NCBI GenBank assembly: GCA_946402335.1
Contig: CAMIWE010000002.1
Coordinates: forward strand, 30,235 to 94,234
Reading direction: 5' to 3'
DNA length: 64,000 nucleotides
Origin: an uncultured Lachnoclostridium sp.
Lineage (GTDB): Bacteria; Bacillota; Clostridia; Lachnospirales; Lachnospiraceae
Program-made: the position numbers and the translations under genes
Part shown: piece after piece, positions 9,806 to 18,574 of the stretch
Layout of the letters: each line of letters starts with the position of its first letter
How positions within the stretch are numbered: the stretch's first letter is position 1
Notes under the pieces: model-generated
Seen by the model: only the letters and a program-made list of their open reading frames with translations
Told to the model about the DNA's origin: nothing
Databases searched by the model: none

Positions 9806-10366
9806 ATGAACGACGTACAAATTGTGGAAATGTACCGGAACCGGAACGAGCAGGCGATTCAGGCGACGATGGAACAGTACCAGCGCTACCTGATGAAGAT
9901 CGCCATGCAGATCCTCGGGGACGAGCAGGATGCGGAGGAATGCGTAAACGACACGTATCAAGCGGCATGGAATTCCATCCCCGAAAAGAATCCGGAAAAT
10001 CTTTCCGCCTATCTCGGCAAGATTGTAAGACAGGAAGCCATCGACCGGCTCCGCGAAAGACAACGGCTTAAGCGGCAGGGAACGGAATATGCCGCATCCT
10101 TAGAGGAACTCAGTGAAGTTGTCGCAGGGGGGAGAACACCCGAACAGGAAGCGGACACGGCCTTTTTGAAGGCGGCGGTGGAACGGTTTTTAAAGACGCT
10201 GCCGGGCGACGCGCGGGTACTGTTTCTCGGAAGGTATTTCTATTTTGATTCCCTGAAGGAAACGGCTGCGTATTGCGGCATGAGCGAATCGAAGGCCAAG
10301 AGTATGCTCTTGCGCACGCGCCGGAAACTTAAGAAGTTTCTCAAAAAGGAGGGGTTCGATCTATGA
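9806..10366 (+). CDS. ECF-type RNA polymerase sigma-70 factor
   Basis: 186 aa. Region 2 is visible as DAEECVNDTYQAAWNSIP (about 46-65), where the -10 contact residues lie. Region 4 is the C-terminal helix-turn-helix (SLKETAAYCGMSESKAKSM, about 148-168). There is no region 1 or 3, as expected for ECF factors. Preceded by TTCGGAGGCAG. Its stop overlaps the start of the next gene by four bases (ATGA at 10363), the normal arrangement for a sigma/anti-sigma pair. Confidence 0.92.
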   Translation: MNDVQIVEMYRNRNEQAIQATMEQYQRYLMKIAMQILGDEQDAEECVNDTYQAAWNSIPEKNPENLSAYLGKIVRQEAIDRLRERQRLKRQGTEYAASLEELSEVVAGGRTPEQEADTAFLKAAVERFLKTLPGDARVLFLGRYFYFDSLKETAAYCGMSESKAKSMLLRTRRKLKKFLKKEGFDL

Positions 10367-11250
10367 AGGAAGAGCAGTTGATGGAAGCAATCGGAAAGAT
10401 CGATGAGAGTATGCTTCGGGAAGTAGAGACAGTACGTAACGGAAGTGGCGGAAATACCGAAAGAACCGGCGTGACCCATACCGGTCATAAGGGGCTTCGC
10501 AGGAAATGGCTGATTCCGGTTGCGGCATGCATGGTCATGATGATCGGAGGAATCGGCGCGTATGCGTCCGGCCTGCTCGGAGGCGGTTCTTTAAAGACCG
10601 GAAAGGGCAATGTCGGCAAATTCAATTCGGACTATGAGTATACCGCTTTAGAGGATATCCGGATTCCGGTTTCGGAGATTAAGGGCGATGTCCGTTCCGT
10701 CACCAAGCAGATGAATCAGGAAGCAGCCAATTTTGATCCGACCTCAAGCCAGATGCCGGGAACGAAACAGAAGCGTTTCGCTACCGTAGAGGAAGCAGTC
10801 GATTATATCGGGTATAAAAAACTGACGGTTCCGGATATCAATGCGGATGTTCTGGAGGTAACCGTTCACACGGACGGAATCGAAAAAGAAGGAACGAAGG
10901 GCAGTACCCCGGAATATGACCTTGCCCATATCACTTTGGAGACCATGTATCGAAGAGGCGAAGTCGTTGTGCAGGAATTCTACTCCCTCAGCACGGAAAA
11001 TGTGGAGGAAGACCAGACGGGCGTACGCGGAATCGTAATGCCGGATTGGACCATTACCCAGGACACGAAGACCGTAAACGGGCGGGTATTCAATATCCTT
11101 AAGACGGAAGGTTTGGATAACGGCAATATCGGAACCGAGGTGTTCTGGCAGCAGGACAAGGTAATCTATACCATTTATTTCATTTATCCGCCGGCCAAGC
11201 AGGATACGGTGGACATGCTGATGAAGGAATGGATGGAAGCGTTCCGATAA
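10363..11250 (+). CDS. Probable membrane-bound anti-sigma factor
   Basis: 295 aa. A cytoplasmic N-terminus of about 50 residues is followed by one transmembrane helix (WLIPVAACMVMMIGGIGAYA, about 49-68) and a ~220-residue extracytoplasmic domain. The domain resembles the DUF4367-type sensor domain found in partners of clostridial ECF sigma factors, judged by its ending (VIYTIYFIYPPAKQDTVDML) and by length. The four-base overlap with the sigma gene is the main evidence for the role. No classical ZAS zinc motif was seen. The signal sensed is unknown. Confidence 0.7.
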   Translation: MKEEQLMEAIGKIDESMLREVETVRNGSGGNTERTGVTHTGHKGLRRKWLIPVAACMVMMIGGIGAYASGLLGGGSLKTGKGNVGKFNSDYEYTALEDIRIPVSEIKGDVRSVTKQMNQEAANFDPTSSQMPGTKQKRFATVEEAVDYIGYKKLTVPDINADVLEVTVHTDGIEKEGTKGSTPEYDLAHITLETMYRRGEVVVQEFYSLSTENVEEDQTGVRGIVMPDWTITQDTKTVNGRVFNILKTEGLDNGNIGTEVFWQQDKVIYTIYFIYPPAKQDTVDMLMKEWMEAFR

Positions 11251-11303
11251 AAGAAGATACGGGGCAGAAAGTGCTTTCGGAAAGAGAATGGAACAATACA
11301 GAG

Positions 11304-11337
11304 AAAGCGTCGGTACCAATTGTACCGGCGCTTTTTG
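11304..11337 (+). terminator. Intrinsic terminator after the sigma/anti-sigma pair
   Basis: Thirteen-base stem: AAAGCG-T-CGGTAC (11304-11316) pairs with GTACCG-G-CGCTTT (11322-11334), with a 5-base loop and following T residues. Confidence 0.85.
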
Positions 11338-11417
11338 ACTGCAAAGATATATAAGCTTAATATGATTAAAGGAATTCCCCTGCGGCCGCTTCTTCGGCGG
11401 CGCGGTATGGTTCCTTG

Positions 11418-12167
11418 TCAGATGTCATAGACATTTCTTAACTCATGACAGATATGATCAAGATCCGGATAGAGCGAGCCTTCGGTAATGCCGAACACAC
11501 GGAGGCTTTCGAGGAAGTATTCCCGCCGCTCGGCCGGGATAATGATCTTATACAGCATATTGTCGTCACAGATATCCTCAAGCCGTCTCAGGGAATTGTG
11601 TACGGTAAAGCATGCCTGCTGGGAATAGAGACGCAGATGGCTGTCGGTGGAATAGCAGGCAAGAATCTTGTCCTCGAGGACCGGATTGTGATGCAGATGC
11701 TTGAACGCGGGAAGAAGCATCTCCTGGGCGGTGTCCGCATCAATCGGATAAATACAGTTTCCGAAGCCTTCCTTCTCGTTCAGAATATTGGGTGCAAGTA
11801 CCCATACGCAGGCATCCATGCCGGGATTCTTACGGTAGGTTTCGGTCGCGAAGAATACGGCAATGAGCGGAGAGCGTGACCAGTCAAGCATACGTGTCGG
11901 CAGGCCGTGATGCTGCATCAGGGCAACCCAGCCGGAATAGTCATGCTTCTCGGGGGGATTCTTCAGAATCTGTTTGCTGCGGATATAGAAGTCATTCGTG
12001 ATGAATCGTTCGATCTCCAGGCGCTTCTCACTGCGCTGGATGGAAGGAACAAGCGTAAGGGAGGAATTCTCCTCGCCGCGGTACCAAAGTCCCTGTTTGT
12101 GTCTTGCTGCGAGTGCTTTCAAAAACTGGAGCAGTTCGTCAATCGTGCTGATATCAATCGTAATCAT
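11418..12167 (-). CDS. FRG-domain protein
   Basis: 249 aa; the ATG is preceded by GAAAGGAGAGGCTT on the minus strand. FRG-domain features are the YRGEE motif near residue 29 (the domain is named after F/Y-R-G) and the strongly conserved LMQHHGLPTRMLDWS block near 85-99, followed by ALIAVFFAT-type residues (PLIAVFFATE). No signal peptide. FRG proteins occur widely in bacteria, often near defence or mobile genes, but their biochemical role is not established. It has its own promoter and no obvious operon partner here. Confidence 0.85.
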   Translation of the reverse strand: MITIDISTIDELLQFLKALAARHKQGLWYRGEENSSLTLVPSIQRSEKRLEIERFITNDFYIRSKQILKNPPEKHDYSGWVALMQHHGLPTRMLDWSRSPLIAVFFATETYRKNPGMDACVWVLAPNILNEKEGFGNCIYPIDADTAQEMLLPAFKHLHHNPVLEDKILACYSTDSHLRLYSQQACFTVHNSLRRLEDICDDNMLYKIIIPAERREYFLESLRVFGITEGSLYPDLDHICHELRNVYDI

Positions 12168-12191
12168 AAGCCTCTCCTTTCAGACACATTT

Positions 12192-12220
12192 ATTATACGC
12201 TATTTTCCGGGGCAAGTAAA
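12192..12220 (-). promoter_or_regulatory. Promoter of the FRG gene
   Basis: On the minus strand TTTACT (complement of 12215-12220), 17 bases, TATAAT (complement of 12192-12197), about 25 bases before the ribosome binding site. Confidence 0.6.
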
Positions 12221-12300
12221 GTATTTCGCCACGGAAAAGGAGAGGCGCGTGCGTCGGGAAAGACGGCACCGAAACTCCGGAAAGCATGAAGAAAGGCAGC

Positions 12301-12411
12301 GTTCGGAACCGGCTGTACAGGCATAAAAAACTGCACCGTCCGCAACCGCCCGTACAGGCATGAAAAACTGCACCGTCGAAACCGGCCGTACAAGCATGAA
12401 AAAAGGGACTG
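12301..12411. repeat. Three 37-bp imperfect tandem repeats
   Basis: Units at 12301-12337, 12338-12374 and 12375-12411 share the pattern GTCCG-AACCGGC-GTACAGGCATGAAAAACTG. A more degenerate fourth unit can be seen just before (about 12264-12300). They fill the gap between the lipoprotein gene's end and the FRG promoter, and the last unit contributes one arm of the terminator. Confidence 0.75.
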
Positions 12412-12430
12412 ACCGAAGCCAGTCCCTTTT
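12401..12430 (-). terminator. Terminator of the lipoprotein gene
   Basis: AAAAGGGACTG (12401-12411) pairs with CAGTCCCTTTT (12420-12430) around an 8-base loop. It works on the minus strand (T-run from the A tract at 12399-12404) and could work on both. Confidence 0.85.
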
Positions 12431-12445
12431 ATAATCAGTTTTATA

Positions 12446-13876
12446 TTACTGAGCAGCGGCAACAACCGTGATATGCGGGTTCGGGCCGTTGTACCAGTAG
12501 AGGAATCCCTCAAGGTCGATCACGTCGCCGGCCTTCAGGGCTTCAACAGCCTTGTAAACCTCGGTGTCGGCACCGCGGAGATAGGATTCTACGGTAAAGG
12601 TGTACGGCTTGCCGTCCTTGGAAACCTTGAAGTAAAGGTCATCGCCCTGCTTGCCGGATCCGTCGAATTTGTAGGTGGCGGCAGACTCAACCTTCATGCC
12701 CTTAAAGGAAACATAACGGTTGATGTTCTTAACAAGGGCAGCCTCATCGGCAAGAAGCGTGGTAACGTCAACGGCAGGAGCGATATAGTTTGCGCTGCTG
12801 ACGAACTCGAACGTTGCGCCCTCGGCAACTTCTACTTCGCCGGACCAGGTGGTCTTGAAGCCTTTTACGCGGATTTTGGTTCCGGGGGTAAGCTGCTTGG
12901 CATCCTCCTCGGAGCAAACCATGTTGTAGATGAAGTAAGCACCGTCGGCATCTGCTGCGTATACGGTGATCTTGTTGTCCCACCAGGACTGATGATCCTG
13001 TACATAGCACTCAATCGTTACTTCGTCATCGTCAGCGGCAGCAGCGTACTGTGCATAGGTCATAACGCCGGCAGCCTTATCGGCAACGTTTCCGGTAACA
13101 ACCGCCTTCGTGATATGCGGGTTGGCACCGTTGTACCAGTAAAGGAATCCCTCGAGATCAACGATATCGCCGACCTTCAAAGCTTCTACAGCCTTGTAAA
13201 CATCGGTGTCAGCGCCGCGGAGATAAGACTCTACGGTAAAGGTGTACGGCTTGCCGTCCTTGGAAATCTGAAAGTAAAGGTCGTCGCCCTTTGTACCGGA
13301 ACCATCCCACTTATAGGTGGCAGCGCCGGATACGATAACGTTCTTGAACGCAACCGGAAGGTTCTGGTAGTTGATCAAAGCGCTGGTACCGAGAAGATCG
13401 GTAACGTCCTTAACGGGAGCAATGTAGCTGCCTTCTTCAAACTCGAAAGAAGCGCCTTCTGCAACCTCAATCTCGCCGGACCAGGTAGCTCTGTAACCGG
13501 TAACCTTGATCTTCGTACCGGGAACGAGCTTCTTGGAGTCTTCCTCGGAGCAGGTCAGGTTGTAAAGGAAGTAAGCGCCGTCGCCGTCTGCTGCGTAAAC
13601 GGAGATCTTGTTGTCCCACCAGGACTGATGATCCTGTACGTAGCATTCGATAACAACCTCGGCATCATCGGCAGCTGCGATGTACTCTGCATAGGTCATA
13701 ACGCCCTCGCCTTTTGCATTGATGTCAGCGGGGGTAGGAGTGGGCTCTTCGGTAGGGGTAGCCGTAACGGTAGGTTCCGTCGTCGGAGCCGGGGTAGGGG
13801 TAGGCGTGGACTTCTTTCCGCAGGCAGTAAGCGCGAAAACAAGTACAAGAGCTACCGCAAGCAATAACTTTTTCAT
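12446..13876 (-). CDS. Secreted lipoprotein with two tandem ~195-residue repeats
   Basis: 476 aa. The signal peptide ends in the lipobox LTAC (Cys near residue 19), then a Pro/Thr-rich linker (TPTPAPTTEP-like) to about residue 50. Two copies of one unit follow (about 58-262 and 270-476). Each starts GVMTYA-Y-AAADD-EV-IECYVQDHQ, contains a SWWDNKI strand, a G-TKI-V-G(Y/F)--TWSGE strand pattern like an OB fold, and ends LEGFLYWYNG-NPHIT. The copies are alike at DNA level too, so the duplication is fairly recent. Length and lipobox place it on the outer face of the membrane. No enzymatic motif is seen. Its mRNA has a structured leader and it lies downstream of the ABC importer operon, but it has its own promoter. 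Confidence 0.8.
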   Translation of the reverse strand: MKKLLLAVALVLVFALTACGKKSTPTPTPAPTTEPTVTATPTEEPTPTPADINAKGEGVMTYAEYIAAADDAEVVIECYVQDHQSWWDNKISVYAADGDGAYFLYNLTCSEEDSKKLVPGTKIKVTGYRATWSGEIEVAEGASFEFEEGSYIAPVKDVTDLLGTSALINYQNLPVAFKNVIVSGAATYKWDGSGTKGDDLYFQISKDGKPYTFTVESYLRGADTDVYKAVEALKVGDIVDLEGFLYWYNGANPHITKAVVTGNVADKAAGVMTYAQYAAAADDDEVTIECYVQDHQSWWDNKITVYAADADGAYFIYNMVCSEEDAKQLTPGTKIRVKGFKTTWSGEVEVAEGATFEFVSSANYIAPAVDVTTLLADEAALVKNINRYVSFKGMKVESAATYKFDGSGKQGDDLYFKVSKDGKPYTFTVESYLRGADTEVYKAVEALKAGDVIDLEGFLYWYNGPNPHITVVAAAQ

Positions 13877-13977
13877 TGTTTTTCTCCTTTCTTCCTGCTC
13901 CGAATCTTGCGGGGTTTTTTGTGCAAGTTGAACAGTCCGGAGCAGTGACGGGATGGGTATCCCGTACTTACAAGTAC
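13877..13977 (-). promoter_or_regulatory. Structured 5' leader of the lipoprotein mRNA
   Basis: Read on the minus strand, the ~100-base leader holds, in order, a palindrome GTACTT-GT-AAGTAC (13964-13977), a 7-bp hairpin ACGGGAT/ATCCCGT (13948-13965), and a long stem CTGCTCCG/CGGAGCAG (13938-13945 with 13895-13902). Inside the last stem CTTGC pairs with GCAAG around an A/C-rich loop. The ribosome binding site AAGGAG follows directly. It does not match a riboswitch class that I recognise. Confidence 0.5.
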
Positions 13978-13980
13978 CAT

Positions 13981-14008
13981 ATTATACAAAAATCAACGGA
14001 AAATGCAA
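13981..14008 (-). promoter_or_regulatory. Promoter of the lipoprotein gene
   Basis: Minus strand: TTGCAT (complement of 14003-14008), 16 bases, TATAAT (complement of 13981-13986). The structured leader begins just after it. Confidence 0.7.
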
Positions 14009-14041
14009 TAGTCTTATTCCGTACAATTTTCCCGTATTATC

Positions 14042-15634
14042 TTATCCTTTTTTCTCAGATTTCCATCTGCGGATAATGTATATCGCGATCAAGGCAGCCC
14101 AGACAACCGCAAGACTCACGAGCAGAACGGCCGAGGTTTTTGGCAGAGGACCGAAGGATTTGGCTTCCGAAACCGTGATCTGGTCAAGGTGCTTCAGGGC
14201 AGCCGTGTCTTCGTACATCTGTTTTATGAAGGCATCGTCGACGGTTTTTTTGCGGCGGACGGAGCGCGTCACATTTTCCACAAGCTCGCCTGCAGCCTCT
14301 CGGACCGAAGCGGAGCCGGCGAAGACGGGGGTAACGAAGGTATGGTCGATATTGTCAAGGAACAGCTTGGCGGCCTTGATCTTGACGTCATAATGAAGGC
14401 CGTTGTCGGCACCTTCCGCGGCGAGGTATTCCTGATACTCGGCAGAGTTCTGCGCCTTCGTGGTGACCGGAATATAACCCTCGGTCTGCGAATAGGCAAT
14501 CTGCACGTCGTTCGTAAGCATGTACTGCATAAACAGCCACGACGCAAGCACTTCCCCTTCGTCCTCCTTGGTGAAGATGCAGAGCGACGGGCCCTGGGAG
14601 ATCATATACGGATTCGCGGGGTCGTACTGCGGAATCGGACGGACCACCGTCTCAAACTGGACGATGTTTTCGGAATGGATATCCGAGTTGGGTGCATTGC
14701 TTCCCATCCAGGTCGCGCCGGCGGTGGAGTCGATTGCGAAAATACACTGGCCGGCATTTAAGTAGTTGCCCGGGTAGCTCGAAATCTTGAACGTCGAGAA
14801 CGAGCGGGAATTCGCGTGGGGCACGATGGACAGGAGAATCTCCTTTGTGGTGTCGTTGAACAGGAGCACATGTCCTTCCGCATCCGAATACGGCGCGTCC
14901 TTCTGCTTCAGCATCGAGATCATCATATTGTCGGTGGACTTATAGATGAACGGAATCAGCGTCTTCTGGCCGTTTACGACAAATGTGCCGTCCGCGTCCT
15001 GCTTCATCGCAGCCTCGGAAACCTCCCAGACGTAGTCCCAGGTCGGAACGTCGGGAATGTCGTAGCCGAGTTTGGTCACAAGGTCCTTATTAATATAGAG
15101 GGCCTCCGTGGAACGCATGTACGGAAGAGCGTAGCAGCCGTTTCCGATGCGGCACTCATTGTAAAACTTCGGAACGATTTCCTCCTCGGTCGGGCCGTCG
15201 AAGCGGAGCTTGCTTCCGCCGAGCCCGTAGTTCGGGTCCGCGATCAGCGCATCCAGCTGGACGACAACGTTGCTTCCTTTCTGGTAGGTTGCGATGTGGT
15301 CCGGATACGTGATGCACACATTGGGCGTCGTATCGGTGGAAATGTTTGTAATGACATCCTGATAGATTGTTGCGTAGTCAGTGTACGTCTTCAGGTTTAC
15401 GGTAATATTCGGGTACAGTTTCTCGAAATCCTCAATCGCCTTCTTGTAAATGTTTACCTGGGTGATGTTCGTATCATTTTTCGCCCAGAAGGAGATTTCG
15501 TATTTTTTCGAGGTGTCAAATTCCATCGGCACCCGGAACGCAACCCGCTTCCTGCCGCCGTGGCAGCCGCTCAGGCAGAGGGCGAAAAGCACCGTAACGA
15601 GCAGAAGAGAGAGTTTACGAAGGTTATGCTTCAT
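14042..15634 (-). CDS. ABC transporter substrate-binding lipoprotein (carbohydrate type) with C-terminal membrane helix
   Basis: 530 aa. Signal peptide with lipobox LSGC (Cys near 23). The body matches family-1 extracellular solute-binding proteins: YEISFWAKND near the start of the mature protein, IEDFEKLYPNITV (about 66-80), YALPYMRSTEALYINKDL (about 165-182), and a late YIPVTTKA strand. After the usual fold there is an extra membrane helix (VLLVSLAVVWAALIAIYII, about 502-522) with a short basic tail. Most such proteins are held only by lipid, so a double anchor is unusual. Last gene of the importer operon; its start overlaps the end of the permease gene by four bases. Confidence 0.88.
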   Translation of the reverse strand: MKHNLRKLSLLLVTVLFALCLSGCHGGRKRVAFRVPMEFDTSKKYEISFWAKNDTNITQVNIYKKAIEDFEKLYPNITVNLKTYTDYATIYQDVITNISTDTTPNVCITYPDHIATYQKGSNVVVQLDALIADPNYGLGGSKLRFDGPTEEEIVPKFYNECRIGNGCYALPYMRSTEALYINKDLVTKLGYDIPDVPTWDYVWEVSEAAMKQDADGTFVVNGQKTLIPFIYKSTDNMMISMLKQKDAPYSDAEGHVLLFNDTTKEILLSIVPHANSRSFSTFKISSYPGNYLNAGQCIFAIDSTAGATWMGSNAPNSDIHSENIVQFETVVRPIPQYDPANPYMISQGPSLCIFTKEDEGEVLASWLFMQYMLTNDVQIAYSQTEGYIPVTTKAQNSAEYQEYLAAEGADNGLHYDVKIKAAKLFLDNIDHTFVTPVFAGSASVREAAGELVENVTRSVRRKKTVDDAFIKQMYEDTAALKHLDQITVSEAKSFGPLPKTSAVLLVSLAVVWAALIAIYIIRRWKSEKKG

Positions 15635-16524
15635 CCCTTGGTACCTCCTCTCGAAACGCCTTCCATGATCTTGTTCCGGAATATGAGGAACAGGATCACG
15701 AGCGGAACGGAAATGACGACGACGGCAGCCATCATGGCCGGGATGTTGTCACGCCCGAAACCGTTCTGGCGGATTTCCTGGATGCCGTTTGATACTAAGA
15801 AGTAGTTCCTGTCGTCCGTGATGAGACGGGGCCATACGTAGGAGTTCCAGCACTCGATAACCTTTAGGATCGTGATCGTAACGAGCGTGGGTTTCGAGAT
15901 CGGAACCATTACGCGGATCAGGTATTTGAAGTCCGACGTGCCGTCCACTTTGGCTGCCTTATACAGTTCTTCGGGAATCTGCTCGAAATTCTCTTTTAAC
16001 AGGTAGATGTAGAATACCGAAGTAACGGACGGCAGGATCAGTCCGAGGAAGGTGTTGCGCATATTCCAGGACGTGATCGTGACGTAGTTCGTGATGATCA
16101 CGAGCTCGTTCGGGATCATCATCAGGCTTAAGAAGAGGGAGAAAACGAGGTTCTTCCCCGGGAAGTTCATCCGCGCAAAGCCGAAAGCGGCCAGTACGAT
16201 CACAACCATCATTGCCGCGGTCGTGATAACCGTGAACAGGAAGGTGTTTAAGAAGTACCGGGCAAGCGGCACGGCGGTAAATGCAACTTTGTAATTCGAA
16301 AGAGTCGGTGCAAGGGTGTAGAACTTCGGAATCTCCTCCGCATTGTAGGCACCCTGCGTCTTAAACGACGTCAGGATCATCCAGTAGAAGGGAAAGAGCA
16401 CGGCAAGTGCAGCGAGCGCAAGGAATACATACAAAAAGACGTTTCTTACGATGCGCCGTCTGCGGGCCTTGATTTCCATCATTTTGTAGTCCTTCCGGGA
16501 AGGAGCAGCAGTCTGATTCGTCAT
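15631..16524 (-). CDS. Carbohydrate ABC transporter permease, MalG type
   Basis: 297 aa with six membrane helices. The EAA loop that docks the ATPase is visible as EELYKAAKVDGTSDFKYLIR (about 195-214). N-terminal cytoplasmic tail is basic (KARRRRIVRN). It forms the inner-membrane channel with the MalF-type subunit encoded just upstream; the gap to that gene is 16 bases. Confidence 0.92.
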   Translation of the reverse strand: MTNQTAAPSRKDYKMMEIKARRRRIVRNVFLYVFLALAALAVLFPFYWMILTSFKTQGAYNAEEIPKFYTLAPTLSNYKVAFTAVPLARYFLNTFLFTVITTAAMMVVIVLAAFGFARMNFPGKNLVFSLFLSLMMIPNELVIITNYVTITSWNMRNTFLGLILPSVTSVFYIYLLKENFEQIPEELYKAAKVDGTSDFKYLIRVMVPISKPTLVTITILKVIECWNSYVWPRLITDDRNYFLVSNGIQEIRQNGFGRDNIPAMMAAVVVISVPLVILFLIFRNKIMEGVSRGGTKG

Positions 16525-16540
16525 GGTTTTCTCCTCCTTC

Positions 16541-17431
16541 CTAGTAATGAATCTTGTTCCTGCTCACCATCAGGTTGATGCAGGTGATCGTGAAGACAAC
16601 CGCGAACAGAATCAACGCCGCCGCCGAAGCAAAGGACGGGTACCCGCCGGAGTTGCCGTAGAGCATGTCGTAAATGTAGCCGACCATCGTGTTCATGCCG
16701 GCGGAATTCAGGTCTGTTCCGAACAATGCAACCTCATCGCTGTAGGCTTTGAAGGCGCCGATGAAACCGGTGATGACCAGATAGAAGATCATCGGGGAAA
16801 TCATCGGAAGCGTGATCTTATAGAAGATCCGGAACGGTCTCGTACCGTCCACGCGGGCGGCCTTGTAGTAGTCCTCTTTTACGGAGGCAAGGGCGCTCGT
16901 GAGGATCAGAATTTTGAACGGAAGCACGATCCAGACGGTATAGAGGCACATAACGAACATCTTCGCCCAGTAGGGGCCGTCGATGAAATCCACGGTCTTT
17001 CCGCCGAAGAGATGAATCAGCAGGTTTACCATGCCGTCCGTATACTCGGTCTTTTTAAAGAGCACCATGAAAACAAGTCCTACCGCCAGCGTGTTGGTCA
17101 CGTAGGGAAGGAAATAGATGGTCTGAAACGCATTCCGGAGCGGTTTGATCGAGCTGAGCGCAAGGCTTATAAGAAGCGCCAGTCCCGTCGAAACCGGAAC
17201 GGTGATGATTACGATGATAAAGGTGTTCCGAAGTGCCTGCACGAAGTAGGTGTCATGCAGAACATAGCGGAAGTTGTAAAGCCCCGTGCCGTTTGAGGTC
17301 TGCGTTACGAAGCTGTAGCCTTCCTCGAAGGAATAGATGATTACGTCAATCAGAGGGTAGACCATGAAGATTCCGAGAAAGACGATTGCCGGCAGGAGAT
17401 AGAGCCAGCCTTTATAATTCTTCTGTTTCAT
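16541..17431 (-). CDS. Sugar ABC transporter permease, MalF type
   Basis: 296 aa, six membrane helices, with the EAA loop EDYYKAARVDGTRPFRIFYK (about 189-208). Begins MKQKNYKGWLYLLPAIVFLG, the normal start for this family. It directly follows the ATPase gene (1-base gap) and heads the permease pair. Substrate probably an oligosaccharide or sugar, by family only. Confidence 0.92.
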   Translation of the reverse strand: MKQKNYKGWLYLLPAIVFLGIFMVYPLIDVIIYSFEEGYSFVTQTSNGTGLYNFRYVLHDTYFVQALRNTFIIVIITVPVSTGLALLISLALSSIKPLRNAFQTIYFLPYVTNTLAVGLVFMVLFKKTEYTDGMVNLLIHLFGGKTVDFIDGPYWAKMFVMCLYTVWIVLPFKILILTSALASVKEDYYKAARVDGTRPFRIFYKITLPMISPMIFYLVITGFIGAFKAYSDEVALFGTDLNSAGMNTMVGYIYDMLYGNSGGYPSFASAAALILFAVVFTITCINLMVSRNKIHY

Positions 17432-17432
17432 G

Positions 17433-18542
17433 TCATGCCTCCGTACCGGTTTCGTTGATGGCCTTTTCGGTTTCGAAGTCGAAGAGATGAACCTTCTTCG
17501 GCTTCAGGTTGAATCGGACGGTTTCGCCGGAGATGCCTTCCACATCTTCGGAAGGAACGATGGCACGGATGGTCGTTCCGAGAAATGCGGGATGCTCCGC
17601 AACAATGCTTGTGTCACGCCCCATAACCTCAATCTTGTTGAGCTTCGCCGTGAGGGCACCGTCTCCTGTCGGAATGAAGCCTTCGGGACGGATGCCGACG
17701 TAAACCTTCTTCGTTTCGCGGCTTTCGATATCGAGAACAGCCTCGTCGCCGATGTAAACTTTGCCGTCCTTCATTTCCCCTTCGAAGACATTGATCGGAG
17801 GCGTTCCGAGGAATTTGGCAACGAACAGGTTGTCCGGGTGATCGTATACTTCCTGGGGCTTGCCGATCTGGTGGATCACGCCTTCCTTCATCACGACGAT
17901 CATATCGCTGATGCTCATGGCCTCTTCCTGGTCATGGGTAACGAAAATGGTCGTGATGCCGGTCTCGTGCTGGATGCGTGACAGTTCCTCACGGGTCTGC
18001 AGACGGAGTCTTGCGTCAAGGTTTGAGAGAGGCTCGTCTAAAAGCAGGACGCTCGGCATCTTGACAAGGGCGCGGGCGATGGCGACACGCTGCTGCTGGC
18101 CGCCGGAGAGTTCGTTGGGTTTCCGTTCCATCAGCATGTCAATCTGCACGAGCTTGGCCGCATTGAGGGCGCGCTCATGCATCTGTTCCTTTGTGAGTTT
18201 ATCCTTGCCACGCAGATTTCCTAAAGGAAATGCGATGTTATCCTCTACGGTCAGATGCGGGTAAAGGGCATAGTTCTGGAATACAAGTCCGACGCCGCGG
18301 TTTTCGGGCGGGACGTCGGTAACGTCGTTGTCCCCGAAGAAAATCCGGCCTTCCGTCGGGGTCTCCAGTCCGCTGATCAGGTTGAGCGTCGTGCTCTTGC
18401 CGCAGCCCGAAGGACCGAGCAGGCCGATCAGTTTTCCGTCCGGAATTTCAAACGTCAGATCGCTTGCCGCGATGACATCCTCTTTAATCTTTTTGTTACG
18501 GTTCGGGAACCGTTTGGTAAGGTGTTCCAATCGAATTTTCAT
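17433..18542 (-). CDS. Sugar ABC transporter ATP-binding protein (MsmK/UgpC type)
   Basis: 369 aa from the ATG whose complement is 18540-18542, picked because GGGAGGCACCT precedes it; an in-frame start 24 bases further upstream lacks a site. Walker A is GPSGCGKST (about 44), the signature LSGGQQQRVAIARAL (about 138), Walker B VLLLDEPLSNLDA (about 158) and a His switch VTHDQEEA. The last ~130 residues form TOBE-type regulatory/substrate domains. Unlike many firmicutes, where this ATPase is shared and encoded elsewhere, here it heads the operon of its own transporter. Confidence 0.93.
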   Translation of the reverse strand: MKIRLEHLTKRFPNRNKKIKEDVIAASDLTFEIPDGKLIGLLGPSGCGKSTTLNLISGLETPTEGRIFFGDNDVTDVPPENRGVGLVFQNYALYPHLTVEDNIAFPLGNLRGKDKLTKEQMHERALNAAKLVQIDMLMERKPNELSGGQQQRVAIARALVKMPSVLLLDEPLSNLDARLRLQTREELSRIQHETGITTIFVTHDQEEAMSISDMIVVMKEGVIHQIGKPQEVYDHPDNLFVAKFLGTPPINVFEGEMKDGKVYIGDEAVLDIESRETKKVYVGIRPEGFIPTGDGALTAKLNKIEVMGRDTSIVAEHPAFLGTTIRAIVPSEDVEGISGETVRFNLKPKKVHLFDFETEKAINETGTEA

Positions 18543-18574
18543 AGGTGCCTCCCGGGGTGTTTTCAATTAAAAAA

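Noticed and set aside
12473-13867. 464-aa plus-strand frame opposite the lipoprotein gene
   Set aside because: Low-complexity Val/Gly/Leu product; the minus-strand gene has a promoter, ribosome binding site, lipobox and terminator.
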